NCBI GenBank assembly: GCA_018667335.1
Contig: JABIVD010000058.1
Span: 1 to 64,000 of the forward strand
Origin: Rhodospirillaceae bacterium
GTDB lineage: Bacteria > Pseudomonadota > Alphaproteobacteria > UBA6615
Direction: 5' to 3'
DNA length: 64,000 nucleotides
Part shown: positions 1-7,218 of the stretch, piece after piece
Layout of the letters: every line of letters starts with the position of its first letter
Numbering within the stretch: the stretch's first letter is position 1
Position numbers and translations under genes: made by a program
Notes under the pieces: model-generated
Seen by the model: only the letters and a program-made list of their open reading frames with translations
What the model was told of the DNA's origin: nothing
Databases searched by the model: none

Positions 1-110
1 AACAGACGCTTCATCATGTTGGGCGCCACGGCGTAGATCAGGCCTTCGACCAACAGGACCAGCGCAAAGCCGATGAGCAGAAAGCTACCCCAAAGCAGGA
101 GTTGTCCCAT
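1..110 (-). CDS. DUF2065 small membrane protein (partial, 3' end outside window)
   Basis: Reading the minus strand from the ATG at 110 gives a protein that opens with one hydrophobic segment (about residues 3-30) followed by NMMKRL, the usual pattern of the DUF2065 (YjeT-like) family. The gene starts 5 bases after the hflC stop and lies on the same strand, the place where this family usually sits, so it is very likely co-transcribed with hflKC. Only the first 36 residues are in the window. The function of the family is not established; a single-helix inner-membrane protein associated with HflKC is an inference from position. Confidence 0.75.
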   Translation of the reverse strand, partial: MGQLLLWGSFLLIGFALVLLVEGLIYAVAPNMMKRL

Positions 111-115
111 TTTGC

Positions 116-1015
116 CTACCTATCTTCGCGACCCGACACCCGGTCGCGGCCGCCCTGCAGATCACCGAAATACTTGAAGAAGTCGCTGTTCGGGGACAGG
201 ACCATCGTGGTTCCTTCCGCGGCGAACGTCTCCTTGTAGGCTTCGAGCGAACGGAAAAACTCGAAGAACTCGGGGTCCTTGCCATAGGATTCGCCGAGGA
301 TTGCGTTACGGGTCGCATCCCCGCCACCGCGCAAGGTTTCAGCCTCGCGCTGCGCCTCGGCGACAATCTCCACCTGCTGACGATCCGCTTCGGCACGAAT
401 GCGACGTGCATTCTCTTCACCCTCGGCGCGCAGCTTGTTCGACTGTCGTTCACGTTCGGTCCGCATCCGCTCATACACGGTCTGCGAAACAGCCTCCGGC
501 AGTTCCGACCGACCGATACGGATGTCGACAACTTCGATCCCGAAACTCGAAGTTTCTATTGCGACGCCATCACGTATCGATTCCATAATGACGTTGCGTT
601 GGTCCGACAACAGGTCCGCGAGTTCACGCTGGGCAACGAATTCCTTAACCGTCGAGGTCAGGATGTTGCCGAACCGGTTTCCGAAGATCTGCTCGTCCCG
701 CACCGTCTGGAAGAATTTGAGCGGGTCGGTGATCCGGTATCGGGCGAACGCGTCAACCAGAATACGCTTCTGATCGCTCAGCAGCATTTCCTCAGCTGGC
801 GGGTCCACGCTCAAGACCCGCTTGTCATATGCGACCACATTCTGGATCAGCGGCACCTTGAAGTGCAGACCGGGTTCACGAACCGTACGCTTGTGCTCGC
901 CCAGCTGGAGGACAAGAACCTGCTGGGTCTCACTAACAGTGAACAGGCCCGAATTCAGCAACACGCCGATGACGATAATGACACCGCCGAAAATCGCGAG
1001 TTTTGCGCGGCTCAT
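116..1015 (-). CDS. hflC: HflC, SPFH-domain modulator of FtsH protease
   Basis: 299 residues. An N-terminal membrane anchor (about residues 5-25) is followed by an SPFH/band-7 domain and a charged, Arg/Glu-rich coiled coil (about 190-235) with ERERQSNKLRAEGEE, typical of HflC. HflC pairs with HflK to form a large cage in the inner membrane that surrounds FtsH and controls its access to membrane protein substrates. The start overlaps the hflK stop by 4 bases (ATGA), so translation is probably coupled. Family length is about 300, so the protein is complete. Confidence 0.95.
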   Translation of the reverse strand: MSRAKLAIFGGVIIVIGVLLNSGLFTVSETQQVLVLQLGEHKRTVREPGLHFKVPLIQNVVAYDKRVLSVDPPAEEMLLSDQKRILVDAFARYRITDPLKFFQTVRDEQIFGNRFGNILTSTVKEFVAQRELADLLSDQRNVIMESIRDGVAIETSSFGIEVVDIRIGRSELPEAVSQTVYERMRTERERQSNKLRAEGEENARRIRAEADRQQVEIVAEAQREAETLRGGGDATRNAILGESYGKDPEFFEFFRSLEAYKETFAAEGTTMVLSPNSDFFKYFGDLQGGRDRVSGREDR

Positions 1016-2166
1016 TGCTGGCCTCCCGTGTTCTCTGTTCGGTTGCGATTAAGCTCATTGAGCGGCAGGTAAGGCACGACACCCTGTCCGCCGGCGGCAC
1101 CCTCATCAATGATGACCTTGTTGGCCCCCTGGAGGACATCGCGCAACGTCTCGATATAGAGGCGCCGACGTGTCACATCGGGTGCCACCCGATACGTCTC
1201 GAAGATCTGGTCAAAGCGCGCGGCTTCACCCTGAGCTTCCTTGATCACTCGTTCGCGATACGCAGCGGCTTCTTCCAGAAGGCCGGCCGCCTCACCACGT
1301 GCGGTCGGCACGATCCGGTTGCGGTAGGCCTCGGCCTGGTTTTGCAGCCGCTCCTGATCCTGACGTGCGCGCTGCACATCATTAAAGGCGTCAATGACCG
1401 GCGGCGGCGCTTCGGTCTTCTGAAGCTGGACACGCTCGATGTTGATGCCCGCGCCATAGCCGTCGAGGATTGACTGCAGAAGGTCGCGGGTATCGTCCTG
1501 GACACCTTCACGGGCCGTGGTCAGCAAATCATCAAGCTTGGTCTGGCCGACGACTTCGCGCATGGCGCTTTCCGCCGCAGCCTTCACTGTCTCTTCCGGT
1601 GCGAGAATGTTGAACAGATAGTTTGCCGGATTCGAGATGCGCCATTGCACCGTGAAATCGACATCCGAGATGTTCTGATCACTCGTCAGCATCAGGGATT
1701 CGCCGAGAACATCGCGCGGCGAGGAAGACCGGCCGCCAATATTCTCACTGTCACGAAAGCCGATGTTCAACCGGTTGATCTGCGTCACCGCCGGGGTCAG
1801 CACCGCACCGATCGGTGTTGGCCAACGCCAGCGCAGACCCGGTGCTGTTATCTGCTCGTTCCACTTGCCAAACACCAGTTCGAGGCCGCGTTCATTCTCC
1901 TGTACCCGGTAGAAGCCGCTGAGGCCCCAGAGAACCGCCACGATGAGAATGACGATCGCTATTCCGCGACCGCTGCCAAACCCGCCCGGGATGAACCGGC
2001 GAACCTTGTCCTGGCTGCGACGTAGCATCTCTTCGATATTGGGCTGCTGTCCGCCGCCCATGCCGCCGCCGCCCGGTGGGCGTTGACCACCCCAAGGACC
2101 GCCGCCGCCGCCACTGCCGCCGCCGCCCCATGGGCCACCACCGCCTCCCTGACTGTTCCAAGGCAT
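1012..2166 (-). CDS. hflK: HflK, SPFH-domain modulator of FtsH protease
   Basis: 384 residues from the ATG at 2166, preceded by a GAGGGAA ribosome site; an upstream in-frame GTG at 2235 would add 23 residues unlike the family and is rejected. The N-terminus (MPWNSQGGGGGPWGGGG) is a Gly/Trp/Pro-rich cytoplasmic tail of about 60 residues, common in proteobacterial HflK, then a transmembrane helix (about 75-95) and an SPFH domain with a coiled coil. It partners HflC in the FtsH-HflKC complex. It is the first gene of the minus-strand operon and is divergent from mrp; the 184-bp gap between them carries a 14-bp palindrome at 2287-2300. Confidence 0.95.
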   Translation of the reverse strand: MPWNSQGGGGGPWGGGGSGGGGGPWGGQRPPGGGGMGGGQQPNIEEMLRRSQDKVRRFIPGGFGSGRGIAIVILIVAVLWGLSGFYRVQENERGLELVFGKWNEQITAPGLRWRWPTPIGAVLTPAVTQINRLNIGFRDSENIGGRSSSPRDVLGESLMLTSDQNISDVDFTVQWRISNPANYLFNILAPEETVKAAAESAMREVVGQTKLDDLLTTAREGVQDDTRDLLQSILDGYGAGINIERVQLQKTEAPPPVIDAFNDVQRARQDQERLQNQAEAYRNRIVPTARGEAAGLLEEAAAYRERVIKEAQGEAARFDQIFETYRVAPDVTRRRLYIETLRDVLQGANKVIIDEGAAGGQGVVPYLPLNELNRNRTENTGGQQ

Positions 2167-2286
2167 CGCAAATTCCCTCGTCTGTAAGCTGGCGCAAAAC
2201 CTGATGTCTGCCTTTCTGGGGCAAACGGTCACCACGCCGGGTTTATAAATCGATCACTCAGGCTTATATCACACAACATACCGTGA

Positions 2287-2300
2287 GGCGTGATCACGCC
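2287..2300. promoter_or_regulatory. 14-bp perfect palindrome between hflK and mrp
   Basis: GGCGTGATCACGCC is its own reverse complement. It lies 51 bases upstream of the mrp start and 121 bases upstream of the hflK start, in the gap between two divergent genes, where an operator would be expected. No known regulator motif is recognised. Confidence 0.3.
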
Positions 2301-2350
2301 ATGGCGACCAGTCCTAGACGATATTGTCTGTACACCCGGAGTTTTCAAGC

Positions 2351-3478
2351 ATGTCGGACCTTTCACAAGACGATATTCGCGCAGCTTTATGCACAATCGT
2401 TGATCCCGTTAGTGGCAAAGACATCATCGCCAATGACATGGTCTCGGGATTGGTGATCAAGGATCGCAACATCGGATTTGCCATCGAGATCGATCCGGCG
2501 GACGCAGACCGGATGGAACCGCTGCGCAAAGCCGCGGAACGAGCCGTCCTCGCGCTCGATGGCGTGTCGTCCGTTTCGGCAGTTCTCACCGCCCACAATG
2601 CGGCACCTGCAGCGCCCGCTGAAACCCCGGCTTCTGACGCAAACCCGGAAGCTCCCGCCAATCAGGCGCCCGCCACATCATTGCTGCCGGGCGTCGGCGC
2701 GATTGTTGCCGTGGCCAGCGGCAAGGGCGGAGTCGGTAAATCGACAACGGCCGTGAACCTCGCCGTCGCGCTGGCTTCGCTGGGGCAGCGCGTCGGCATC
2801 CTCGACGCCGATGTCTACGGACCGTCGCTGCCGCGCATGCTGGGGATATCGGAAAAACCCAAGCCCCTGGCCAATAAAAAAATCGAGCCGCTCGAGGCAC
2901 ATGGCGTGAAAGTCATGTCGATGGGTTTCATGGTTCCCGAAGACACGGCCATGGTCTGGCGTGGTCCCATGGTGATCGGGGCGCTGGAACAGATGATGCG
3001 CGAGGTCGAATGGGGCACGCTCGACGTGCTGATCGTCGACATGCCGCCGGGAACCGGCGATGCGCAGCTGACCATGGCGCAAAGGGTCCCGCTGGCCGGA
3101 GTCGTGATCGTCTCGACCCCGCAGGACATTGCACTGATCGATGCCCGCAAGGGCATGAACATGTTTGCCAAGGTCAACGTACCGGTGCTCGGGATCGTCG
3201 AGAATATGAGCATGTTCATCTGCCCGAAATGCGGTGAGCAAACAGACATCTTCGGGCATGGCGGCGCGCGGTCCGAGGCCGAACGGCTCGGTTGTGATTT
3301 CCTCGGAGAGATACCGCTCGATGTTGCAATCCGGGTTACCTCCGATTCCGGGCAACCGATCACGGCGAGCGAGCCCGACGGCCCGCACGCAGAGGCCTAC
3401 CGCGATCTCGCATCGGCCGTGCTGGCAAAAATATCGACGGCAACCACCCGACCGGCGCCGAGCATCTCGATCGACTAA
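2351..3478 (+). CDS. mrp: Mrp/ApbC/NBP35-family iron-sulfur carrier ATPase
   Basis: 375 residues from the ATG at 2351, with GGAG at 2338-2341; an upstream in-frame TTG at 2324 has no such site. Residues 1-85 form a DUF59 (MIP18-like) domain, then an Ala/Pro-rich linker, then a deviant Walker A P-loop GKGGVGKST near residue 124 and the Fe-S ligand pair CPKC near residue 290. Proteins of this family bind a 4Fe-4S cluster at the dimer interface and pass it to apo-proteins in an ATP-dependent cycle in the cytoplasm. It stands alone on the plus strand, divergent from hflK, and is followed by a long gap. Confidence 0.93.
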   Translation: MSDLSQDDIRAALCTIVDPVSGKDIIANDMVSGLVIKDRNIGFAIEIDPADADRMEPLRKAAERAVLALDGVSSVSAVLTAHNAAPAAPAETPASDANPEAPANQAPATSLLPGVGAIVAVASGKGGVGKSTTAVNLAVALASLGQRVGILDADVYGPSLPRMLGISEKPKPLANKKIEPLEAHGVKVMSMGFMVPEDTAMVWRGPMVIGALEQMMREVEWGTLDVLIVDMPPGTGDAQLTMAQRVPLAGVVIVSTPQDIALIDARKGMNMFAKVNVPVLGIVENMSMFICPKCGEQTDIFGHGGARSEAERLGCDFLGEIPLDVAIRVTSDSGQPITASEPDGPHAEAYRDLASAVLAKISTATTRPAPSISID

Positions 3479-3551
3479 CCGCGACACCCCAGCGACACCG
3501 CGTCACGCCACCGCCTCACGAAAGCGCGCACGCCCGTCGCGCTTAGTTGAT

Positions 3552-3574
3552 CGCACGACACATCTTCGTGCGTT
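3552..3574 (+). terminator. Possible terminator hairpin downstream of mrp
   Basis: CGCACGA (3552-3558) and TCGTGCG (3566-3572) make a perfect 7-bp stem with a 7-nt loop, 73 bases after the mrp stop. Only two T residues follow directly, so factor-independent termination is doubtful. Confidence 0.3.
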
Positions 3575-3644
3575 GTCGAAATGTCTATTCCGACCCAACT
3601 TCAGGCCAGAGGCGGGTCCCTGAGTTAACGCCCGCATCGCGAAA

Positions 3645-3733
3645 CCGTCGGGTCGGAGACAGGCCCTGCCCCGCAGGCCGCCGGCCACCTTGCCCCCCAA
3701 ACGGCCGGCACCAAATGGCCACCGACCCGACGG
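3645..3733. ncRNA. Candidate structured RNA or palindromic element (three-way junction)
   Basis: This lies in the 372-bp gap 3479-3850, which holds no convincing gene. Outer stem P1 is a perfect 12-bp inverted repeat, CCGTCGGGTCGG (3645-3656) with CCGACCCGACGG (3722-3733). Inside are two hairpins side by side: P2, GGCC-C-TGC / GCA-GGCC (3662-3679, one bulged C, CCC loop), and P3, GCCGGCC (3680-3686) / GGCCGGC (3703-3709), whose loop can form a further TTG/CAA pairing. The plan fits a three-way junction RNA. It ends 117 bases before the YHS gene, so it could be a 5' leader element, a free small RNA or a repeat-type palindrome. No known riboswitch consensus was recognised. The strand cannot be decided from symmetry alone. 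Confidence 0.35.
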
Positions 3734-3780
3734 ATTTCATTTCCCGCCCAGCCCCGCAGATCAGATGATTTTATTGTGCC

Positions 3781-3797
3781 GAAATCGGAATGATTTC
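3781..3797 (+). other. Small hairpin in the YHS gene leader
   Basis: GAAATC and GATTTC form a 6-bp stem with a 5-nt loop, 53 bases before the start codon at 3851. It may be part of the leader whose upstream portion is the larger inverted repeat at 3645-3733. Alone it is within chance expectation. Confidence 0.2.
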
Positions 3798-3850
3798 TGC
3801 GTGGAGGGTGTTCATGTAGCGTATCGCAACTCACATGCGGGAGAATCCAG

Positions 3851-4300
3851 ATGCGCAATGTCACCCGAGCGGCAACGTTCCTGATCATCGGCCTTTTGTT
3901 TAGCGCGCCGGCGCTGGCGGTCGAGCCCGTGTATAGCGCCGACGGGGCCGCCATCCACGGCTATGACCCGGTGGCCTACTTCACCGAGGAAAAGCCGGTC
4001 AAAGGCGACCCCGCGCACAGCGCCACTTATCAGGGGACAACCTGGCATTTCGCATCGGCGGCAAACCGCGACATGTTCACCGCCGAGCCCGAGAAATTCG
4101 CTCCGCAATATGGCGGCTACTGCGCCTGGGCCGTCGCCAACAACTACACCGCCACCACCGACCCCGACGCATGGTCGATCCGGGACGGCAAGCTCTATCT
4201 GAATTATTCGAAACTCGTGCGTGCGCGCTGGGCCATCGACAAGTCCGGCAACATCGTCTCCGCAGACCGCAACTGGCCGGGCCTGCGCGACGGCAGCTAA
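3851..4300 (+). CDS. Secreted YHS-domain protein
   Basis: 149 residues, start supported by GGGAGA 6 bases upstream. A signal peptide runs to about residue 23 (FSAPALA then VEP). The rest is a YHS-type domain of the class that begins HGYDPVAYF, with YGGYCAWA carrying the single conserved Cys (about residue 97) and DAWSIRDGKLYLNYS. The family is widespread in marine alphaproteobacteria; relatives are labelled YHS domain (seleno)protein, but here the codon is TGC, ordinary Cys. A periplasmic metal- or redox-related role is likely but unproven. It is convergent with folA, 18 bases away, and preceded by a long structured gap. Confidence 0.8.
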   Translation: MRNVTRAATFLIIGLLFSAPALAVEPVYSADGAAIHGYDPVAYFTEEKPVKGDPAHSATYQGTTWHFASAANRDMFTAEPEKFAPQYGGYCAWAVANNYTATTDPDAWSIRDGKLYLNYSKLVRARWAIDKSGNIVSADRNWPGLRDGS

Positions 4301-4318
4301 TGATCGTGAATTCGGGCC

Positions 4319-4798
4319 CTAGCGTTCGAGGGTGACAAAACTGAACGCGGGCGTGTCACCCTCGGCCGGGTGATCGACCCGCGCCGTCTCGCGCCAGATA
4401 TTACGATCGAGATCGGGAAAATGCGTATCGCCATCTGCCGCGACATGCACTTCCGTCAGGTAAATTCGTTCCGCGCGTGGCAGCGCCAGTTCATAAATTT
4501 GCGCGCCCCCGATCACCATCACCTCGGCCGCATCACCGGCGGCCAACAGCGCGGCATCAAAATCACCGACAACCGCAATATCAACACCGACAAAATCCGA
4601 ATCGCGCGTAATCACGATGTTCGTTCGCCCCGGCAATGCGCGGCCGATCGACTGGTGGGTCTTTCGCCCCATCACGATCGGATGGCCGGTTGTTGTTGCC
4701 TTGAAAAACTTCAGATCGGCGGGGATGCGCCAGGGTAGATCGCCGTCTCGACCAATCACGCCATTCTCGGCTACCGCGACAATCAGCGAAATCCGCAC
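4319..4798 (-). CDS. folA: Dihydrofolate reductase
   Basis: 159 residues from a GTG at 4798, four bases after the thyA stop; the frame extends further upstream but only as overlap with thyA, and the family begins at this point (RISLIVAVAENGVIG). Reduces dihydrofolate to tetrahydrofolate with NADPH. Visible signatures are the catalytic loop GRDGDLPW with Trp and the acidic position further on, the NADPH-binding GRKTHQSIGRALPGR and VIGGAQIYELAL. Directly downstream of thyA on the same strand: thymidylate synthase makes dihydrofolate and this enzyme recycles it, so the pair is a functional operon. Confidence 0.95.
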   Translation of the reverse strand: MRISLIVAVAENGVIGRDGDLPWRIPADLKFFKATTTGHPIVMGRKTHQSIGRALPGRTNIVITRDSDFVGVDIAVVGDFDAALLAAGDAAEVMVIGGAQIYELALPRAERIYLTEVHVAADGDTHFPDLDRNIWRETARVDHPAEGDTPAFSFVTLER

Positions 4799-4802
4799 GA
4801 AC

Positions 4803-5597
4803 TCAGACCGCGACTTTCGCCGGGATATGCGGGTGGAACCGGTACCCGTCGAGTGTGAAGTCGTCATAGTCGAACGCGAACAGGTCATCGACGTCCGGGT
4901 TCAGGGTTAACTGCGGCAACGCGTAAGGCGCGCGCTCCAACTGCGCATCAGCCTGTTCGAGGTGGTTCAGGTAAAGATGCGCATCGCCGAAGGTATGGAT
5001 GAATTCACCCACTTCCAGACCGGCGACCTGGGCCACCATCATTGTCAGCAGCGCATAGGATGCAATGTTGAACGGGACGCCGAGGAAGATGTCGGCGCTG
5101 CGCTGATACAGCTGACAAGAGAGCTTGCCGTCGGCGATGTAGAACTGAAACAGGCAATGACATGGCGGCAGGGCCATCGTGTCCACATCCGCGACATTCC
5201 AGGCTGACACGATCAGCCGACGTGAATCCGGTCGGTTTTGGATTTGATCCAGCAGATTGTGAATCTGGTCGATCCGGTTGCCGTCGGGTGCCGGCCATGA
5301 TCGCCATTGATGACCGTAGACCGGACCGAGATCACCATCGGAATCGGCCCACTCGTTCCAGATCGAAACGCCGTTGTCGTTCAGATATTTGACGTTCGTG
5401 TCGCCCTTGAGAAACCACAGCAACTCATAGATTACCGACTTCATATGGATTTTCTTGGTCGTGACGAGCGGGAAGCCGGCATTGAGATCGAAACGCATCT
5501 GGTGCCCAAATACAGACAAGGTTCCGGTCCCCGTGCGGTCGGTCCGCTCGGCACCATTGTCGCGAACATGTCGCATCAGATCGAGATATTGCTGCAT
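4803..5597 (-). CDS. thyA: Thymidylate synthase (ThyA type)
   Basis: 264 residues, the same length as the E. coli enzyme. Methylates dUMP to dTMP using methylene-tetrahydrofolate, releasing dihydrofolate. The catalytic Cys sits in [12 protein letters not shown] (about residue 146); other marks are [17 protein letters not shown] near the N-terminus, [17 protein letters not shown] and the C-terminal PAKVAV, where the last residues close the active site. First gene of the thyA-folA pair; divergent from the ssrA gene, with an 18-bp perfect palindrome in the gap between them. Confidence 0.97.
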   Translation of the reverse strand: MQQYLDLMRHVRDNGAERTDRTGTGTLSVFGHQMRFDLNAGFPLVTTKKIHMKSVIYELLWFLKGDTNVKYLNDNGVSIWNEWADSDGDLGPVYGHQWRSWPAPDGNRIDQIHNLLDQIQNRPDSRRLIVSAWNVADVDTMALPPCHCLFQFYIADGKLSCQLYQRSADIFLGVPFNIASYALLTMMVAQVAGLEVGEFIHTFGDAHLYLNHLEQADAQLERAPYALPQLTLNPDVDDLFAFDYDDFTLDGYRFHPHIPAKVAV

Positions 5598-5655
5598 CGG
5601 GTCTCAGGCCTCGGGTCGGGCTTACGTATTGCGTCAAACCTAGTCCGCAACACGA

Positions 5656-5673
5656 GTCGCGGATATCCGCGAC
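5656..5673. promoter_or_regulatory. 18-bp perfect palindrome between thyA and ssrA
   Basis: GTCGCGGATATCCGCGAC equals its own reverse complement over all 18 bases. It lies 59 bases upstream of the thyA start and 69 bases upstream of the ssrA -10 box, in the only spacer between two divergent units. A dimeric regulator operator is the simple reading; a transcript hairpin is ruled out as an ordinary stem-loop because there is no loop. The regulator is unknown. Confidence 0.35.
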
Positions 5674-5741
5674 ACCCTGTGAAAAGCCGGGCCAACGGGG
5701 ATAACCCTGCTTAGTCCTTCGTATTTGCCGTTCCGGCCCTA

Positions 5742-5747
5742 TATAAT
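5742..5747 (+). promoter_or_regulatory. Probable -10 box of the ssrA promoter
   Basis: A perfect TATAAT followed by a GC-rich discriminator (AGGGCG), the layout of stable RNA promoters. No good -35 hexamer is seen: TTCGTA at 5718-5723 gives an 18-bp spacer, while TTGCCG at 5725-5730 is too close. Transcription would start near 5754. Confidence 0.55.
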
Positions 5748-5754
5748 AGGGCGT

Positions 5755-6045
5755 CGGGTTTACTCGACTATGGCGATAAACGTTTTGCGCAATAAACGTT
5801 CGGACCCGGGGGCAGTACCCGGCGCCTCCACCATTTACCTCGGTATTTCATGGCTTACGCCATGACCGGAATGGGGGCGAAACAGGATCGACGGGCGCGT
5901 AAAGGCTGAACTTTCGTCCGGCATGGTACCACCGACATCGGGCCATATTCATAGGTGCCAACGACAATGTTGAAACCTTCGCTGTTGCCGCTTAATTAAG
6001 CGATAATAAGCGCGGTTCGGGGGGCACCGGGCAACAGAAGCCCCC
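5755..6045 (+). ncRNA. ssrA: tmRNA, circularly permuted two-piece form (alpha-tmRNA)
   Basis: The acceptor piece comes first and ends GGCGCCTCCACCA (5821-5833); the coding piece follows and begins GGGGGCGAAACAGGATCGAC at 5873. CGCCTCC (5823-5829) pairs with GGGGGCG (5873-5879) over 7 bp including the third-position G-U wobble that marks alanine charging. The spacer 5834-5872 folds into a hairpin (TCATGGC/GCCATGA) and is expected to be cut out. The tag frame starts GCC at 5957 and stops TAA at 5993: ANDNVETFAVAA, so the added tag with the charged alanine is AANDNVETFAVAA. The T-stem CCGGG/CCCGG carries a GGCAGTA loop rather than TTCRANN. The coding piece ends near the GGGGGGC/GCCCCCC stem (to about 6037). 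Both outer ends are approximate. It rescues stalled ribosomes; the next gene encodes the adaptor for tagged proteins. Confidence 0.93.
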
Positions 6046-6137
6046 CACTTCCAAGGCTCACCCGTCCCCCCGCCGGCATTGCATCCACATGTTCGCGAGA
6101 ATCTTGTGCGGCAAACCGTTGCTCTTCGCGGCCCGGT

Positions 6138-6183
6138 GGATGATATTCACAATTCATCCCTAGACCAGCGCCCCACGGGGCGC
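6138..6183 (+). other. Two hairpins in the gap between ssrA and sspB
   Basis: GGATGA/TCATCC (6138-6143 and 6154-6159) and GCGCCC/GGGCGC with a CACG loop (6168-6183) lie between the tmRNA end and the sspB start at 6201. The second ends 17 bases before the start codon and has no T-run after it. They may end ssrA transcription or shape the sspB leader; no clear Shine-Dalgarno precedes sspB. Confidence 0.3.
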
Positions 6184-6200
6184 GCTTCCAGTACGCGACC

Positions 6201-6767
6201 ATGACCGACGACCAGATGCGATACGATCAGATGGTGGAAAATGCCCTTCGGGGCGTTGTCCGCGAGGCGTTGACCAAGGTTCTCAATGAAGGGCTGCCGG
6301 GCGAACATCATTTTTATCTGACGTTCCGCACCCAGGCACCGGGCGTTTCCATTCCCGACTATCTTCACGATCAATATCCCGAAGAGATGACCATCGTCAT
6401 GCAGCATCAGTTCTGGGACCTGATCGTCGAAGACAGCTTTTTCTCGATCACCCTCAGTTTCAAGAATCGCCCCGCCGAGTTGCGCGTTCCCTATGCGGCC
6501 CTGTCGGCCTTCGTCGATCCATCGGTCAAATTCGGACTTCAGTTCAATGTCGAGACCGACGGCAATGTGATGGTTCCGGTTGTGCGCTCCGAGAGCGACC
6601 TGGTTCCCGTGCCTGACAATATGGCGACCGCGAGTGAGACCGAAGACTCCCAACTGGATGTTAATCGGGATGACGCAGGGTCTGACGCCGACGGACCAAA
6701 CGACGACGCCAAAGACGGCGGGGACAGCGCCGAGGTCGTCAATCTGGATCAATTTCGCAAGAAATAG
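6201..6767 (+). CDS. sspB: SspB-family ClpXP adaptor (alphaproteobacterial type)
   Basis: 188 residues. The folded domain (about 5-130) has the family marks MTIVMQHQFWDL and FVDPSVKFGLQF; a low-complexity acidic linker rich in Asp (about 135-175) leads to a basic C-terminal motif VVNLDQFRKK, the expected ClpX-docking tail. SspB binds the tmRNA-encoded tag on rescued proteins and delivers them to the ClpXP protease in the cytoplasm. It lies directly downstream of the tmRNA gene on the same strand, which links tag writing and tag reading at one locus. The start at 6201 fits the family N-terminus (RYDQMVENALRGVV). Confidence 0.9.
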   Translation: MTDDQMRYDQMVENALRGVVREALTKVLNEGLPGEHHFYLTFRTQAPGVSIPDYLHDQYPEEMTIVMQHQFWDLIVEDSFFSITLSFKNRPAELRVPYAALSAFVDPSVKFGLQFNVETDGNVMVPVVRSESDLVPVPDNMATASETEDSQLDVNRDDAGSDADGPNDDAKDGGDSAEVVNLDQFRKK

Positions 6768-6779
6768 AAACGCGCGCGC

Positions 6780-7148
6780 ATGCCATCAGGCCAGGAATTC
6801 GCCGAGCACGCATGTGATCTGCTTGCCAGCGTCGGCGCGCCATTCGATCTGGGCACAAAACTGCGCCGGATGTTCGGTGGTCATGGCATCTTCTGCGATG
6901 GCGTCATGTTCGCCCTGATTGCCGACGAAGTCCTCTACCTCAAGGTCGACGACGAGACCAAAGCGGCATTCCTCGACGCCGGCTGCGAGCCATTCACCTA
7001 TGAGAAGTCCGGAAAACCGGTTGCGCTGTCCTATCTGACCGTACCCGACGATGCGGCAGAAGATATCGATGCGCTGCGTCCCTGGGCACATATGGCGCTC
7101 GCCGCTGCGAACCGCGCACAGGCGAAAAAGAAACCACGCAAATCGTGA
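6780..7148 (+). CDS. TfoX N-terminal domain protein
   Basis: 122 residues made of one TfoX_N (Sxy-like) domain: RRMFGGHGIFCDGVMFALI followed by LYLKVDDET, then a Lys-rich tail ending KKKPRKS. The full competence regulator TfoX/Sxy has a second C-terminal domain that is absent here; such single-domain proteins are common in alphaproteobacteria and have no agreed role. It starts 12 bases after sspB, so the two are likely co-transcribed. No competence function should be assumed. Confidence 0.8.
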   Translation: MPSGQEFAEHACDLLASVGAPFDLGTKLRRMFGGHGIFCDGVMFALIADEVLYLKVDDETKAAFLDAGCEPFTYEKSGKPVALSYLTVPDDAAEDIDALRPWAHMALAAANRAQAKKKPRKS

Positions 7149-7218
7149 CGCCCATGCGCGTTAAGCCTTTACCTATGGAATGCGGCGACGATAATGCGCG
7201 CCGAACCCGGAGGAAGTG

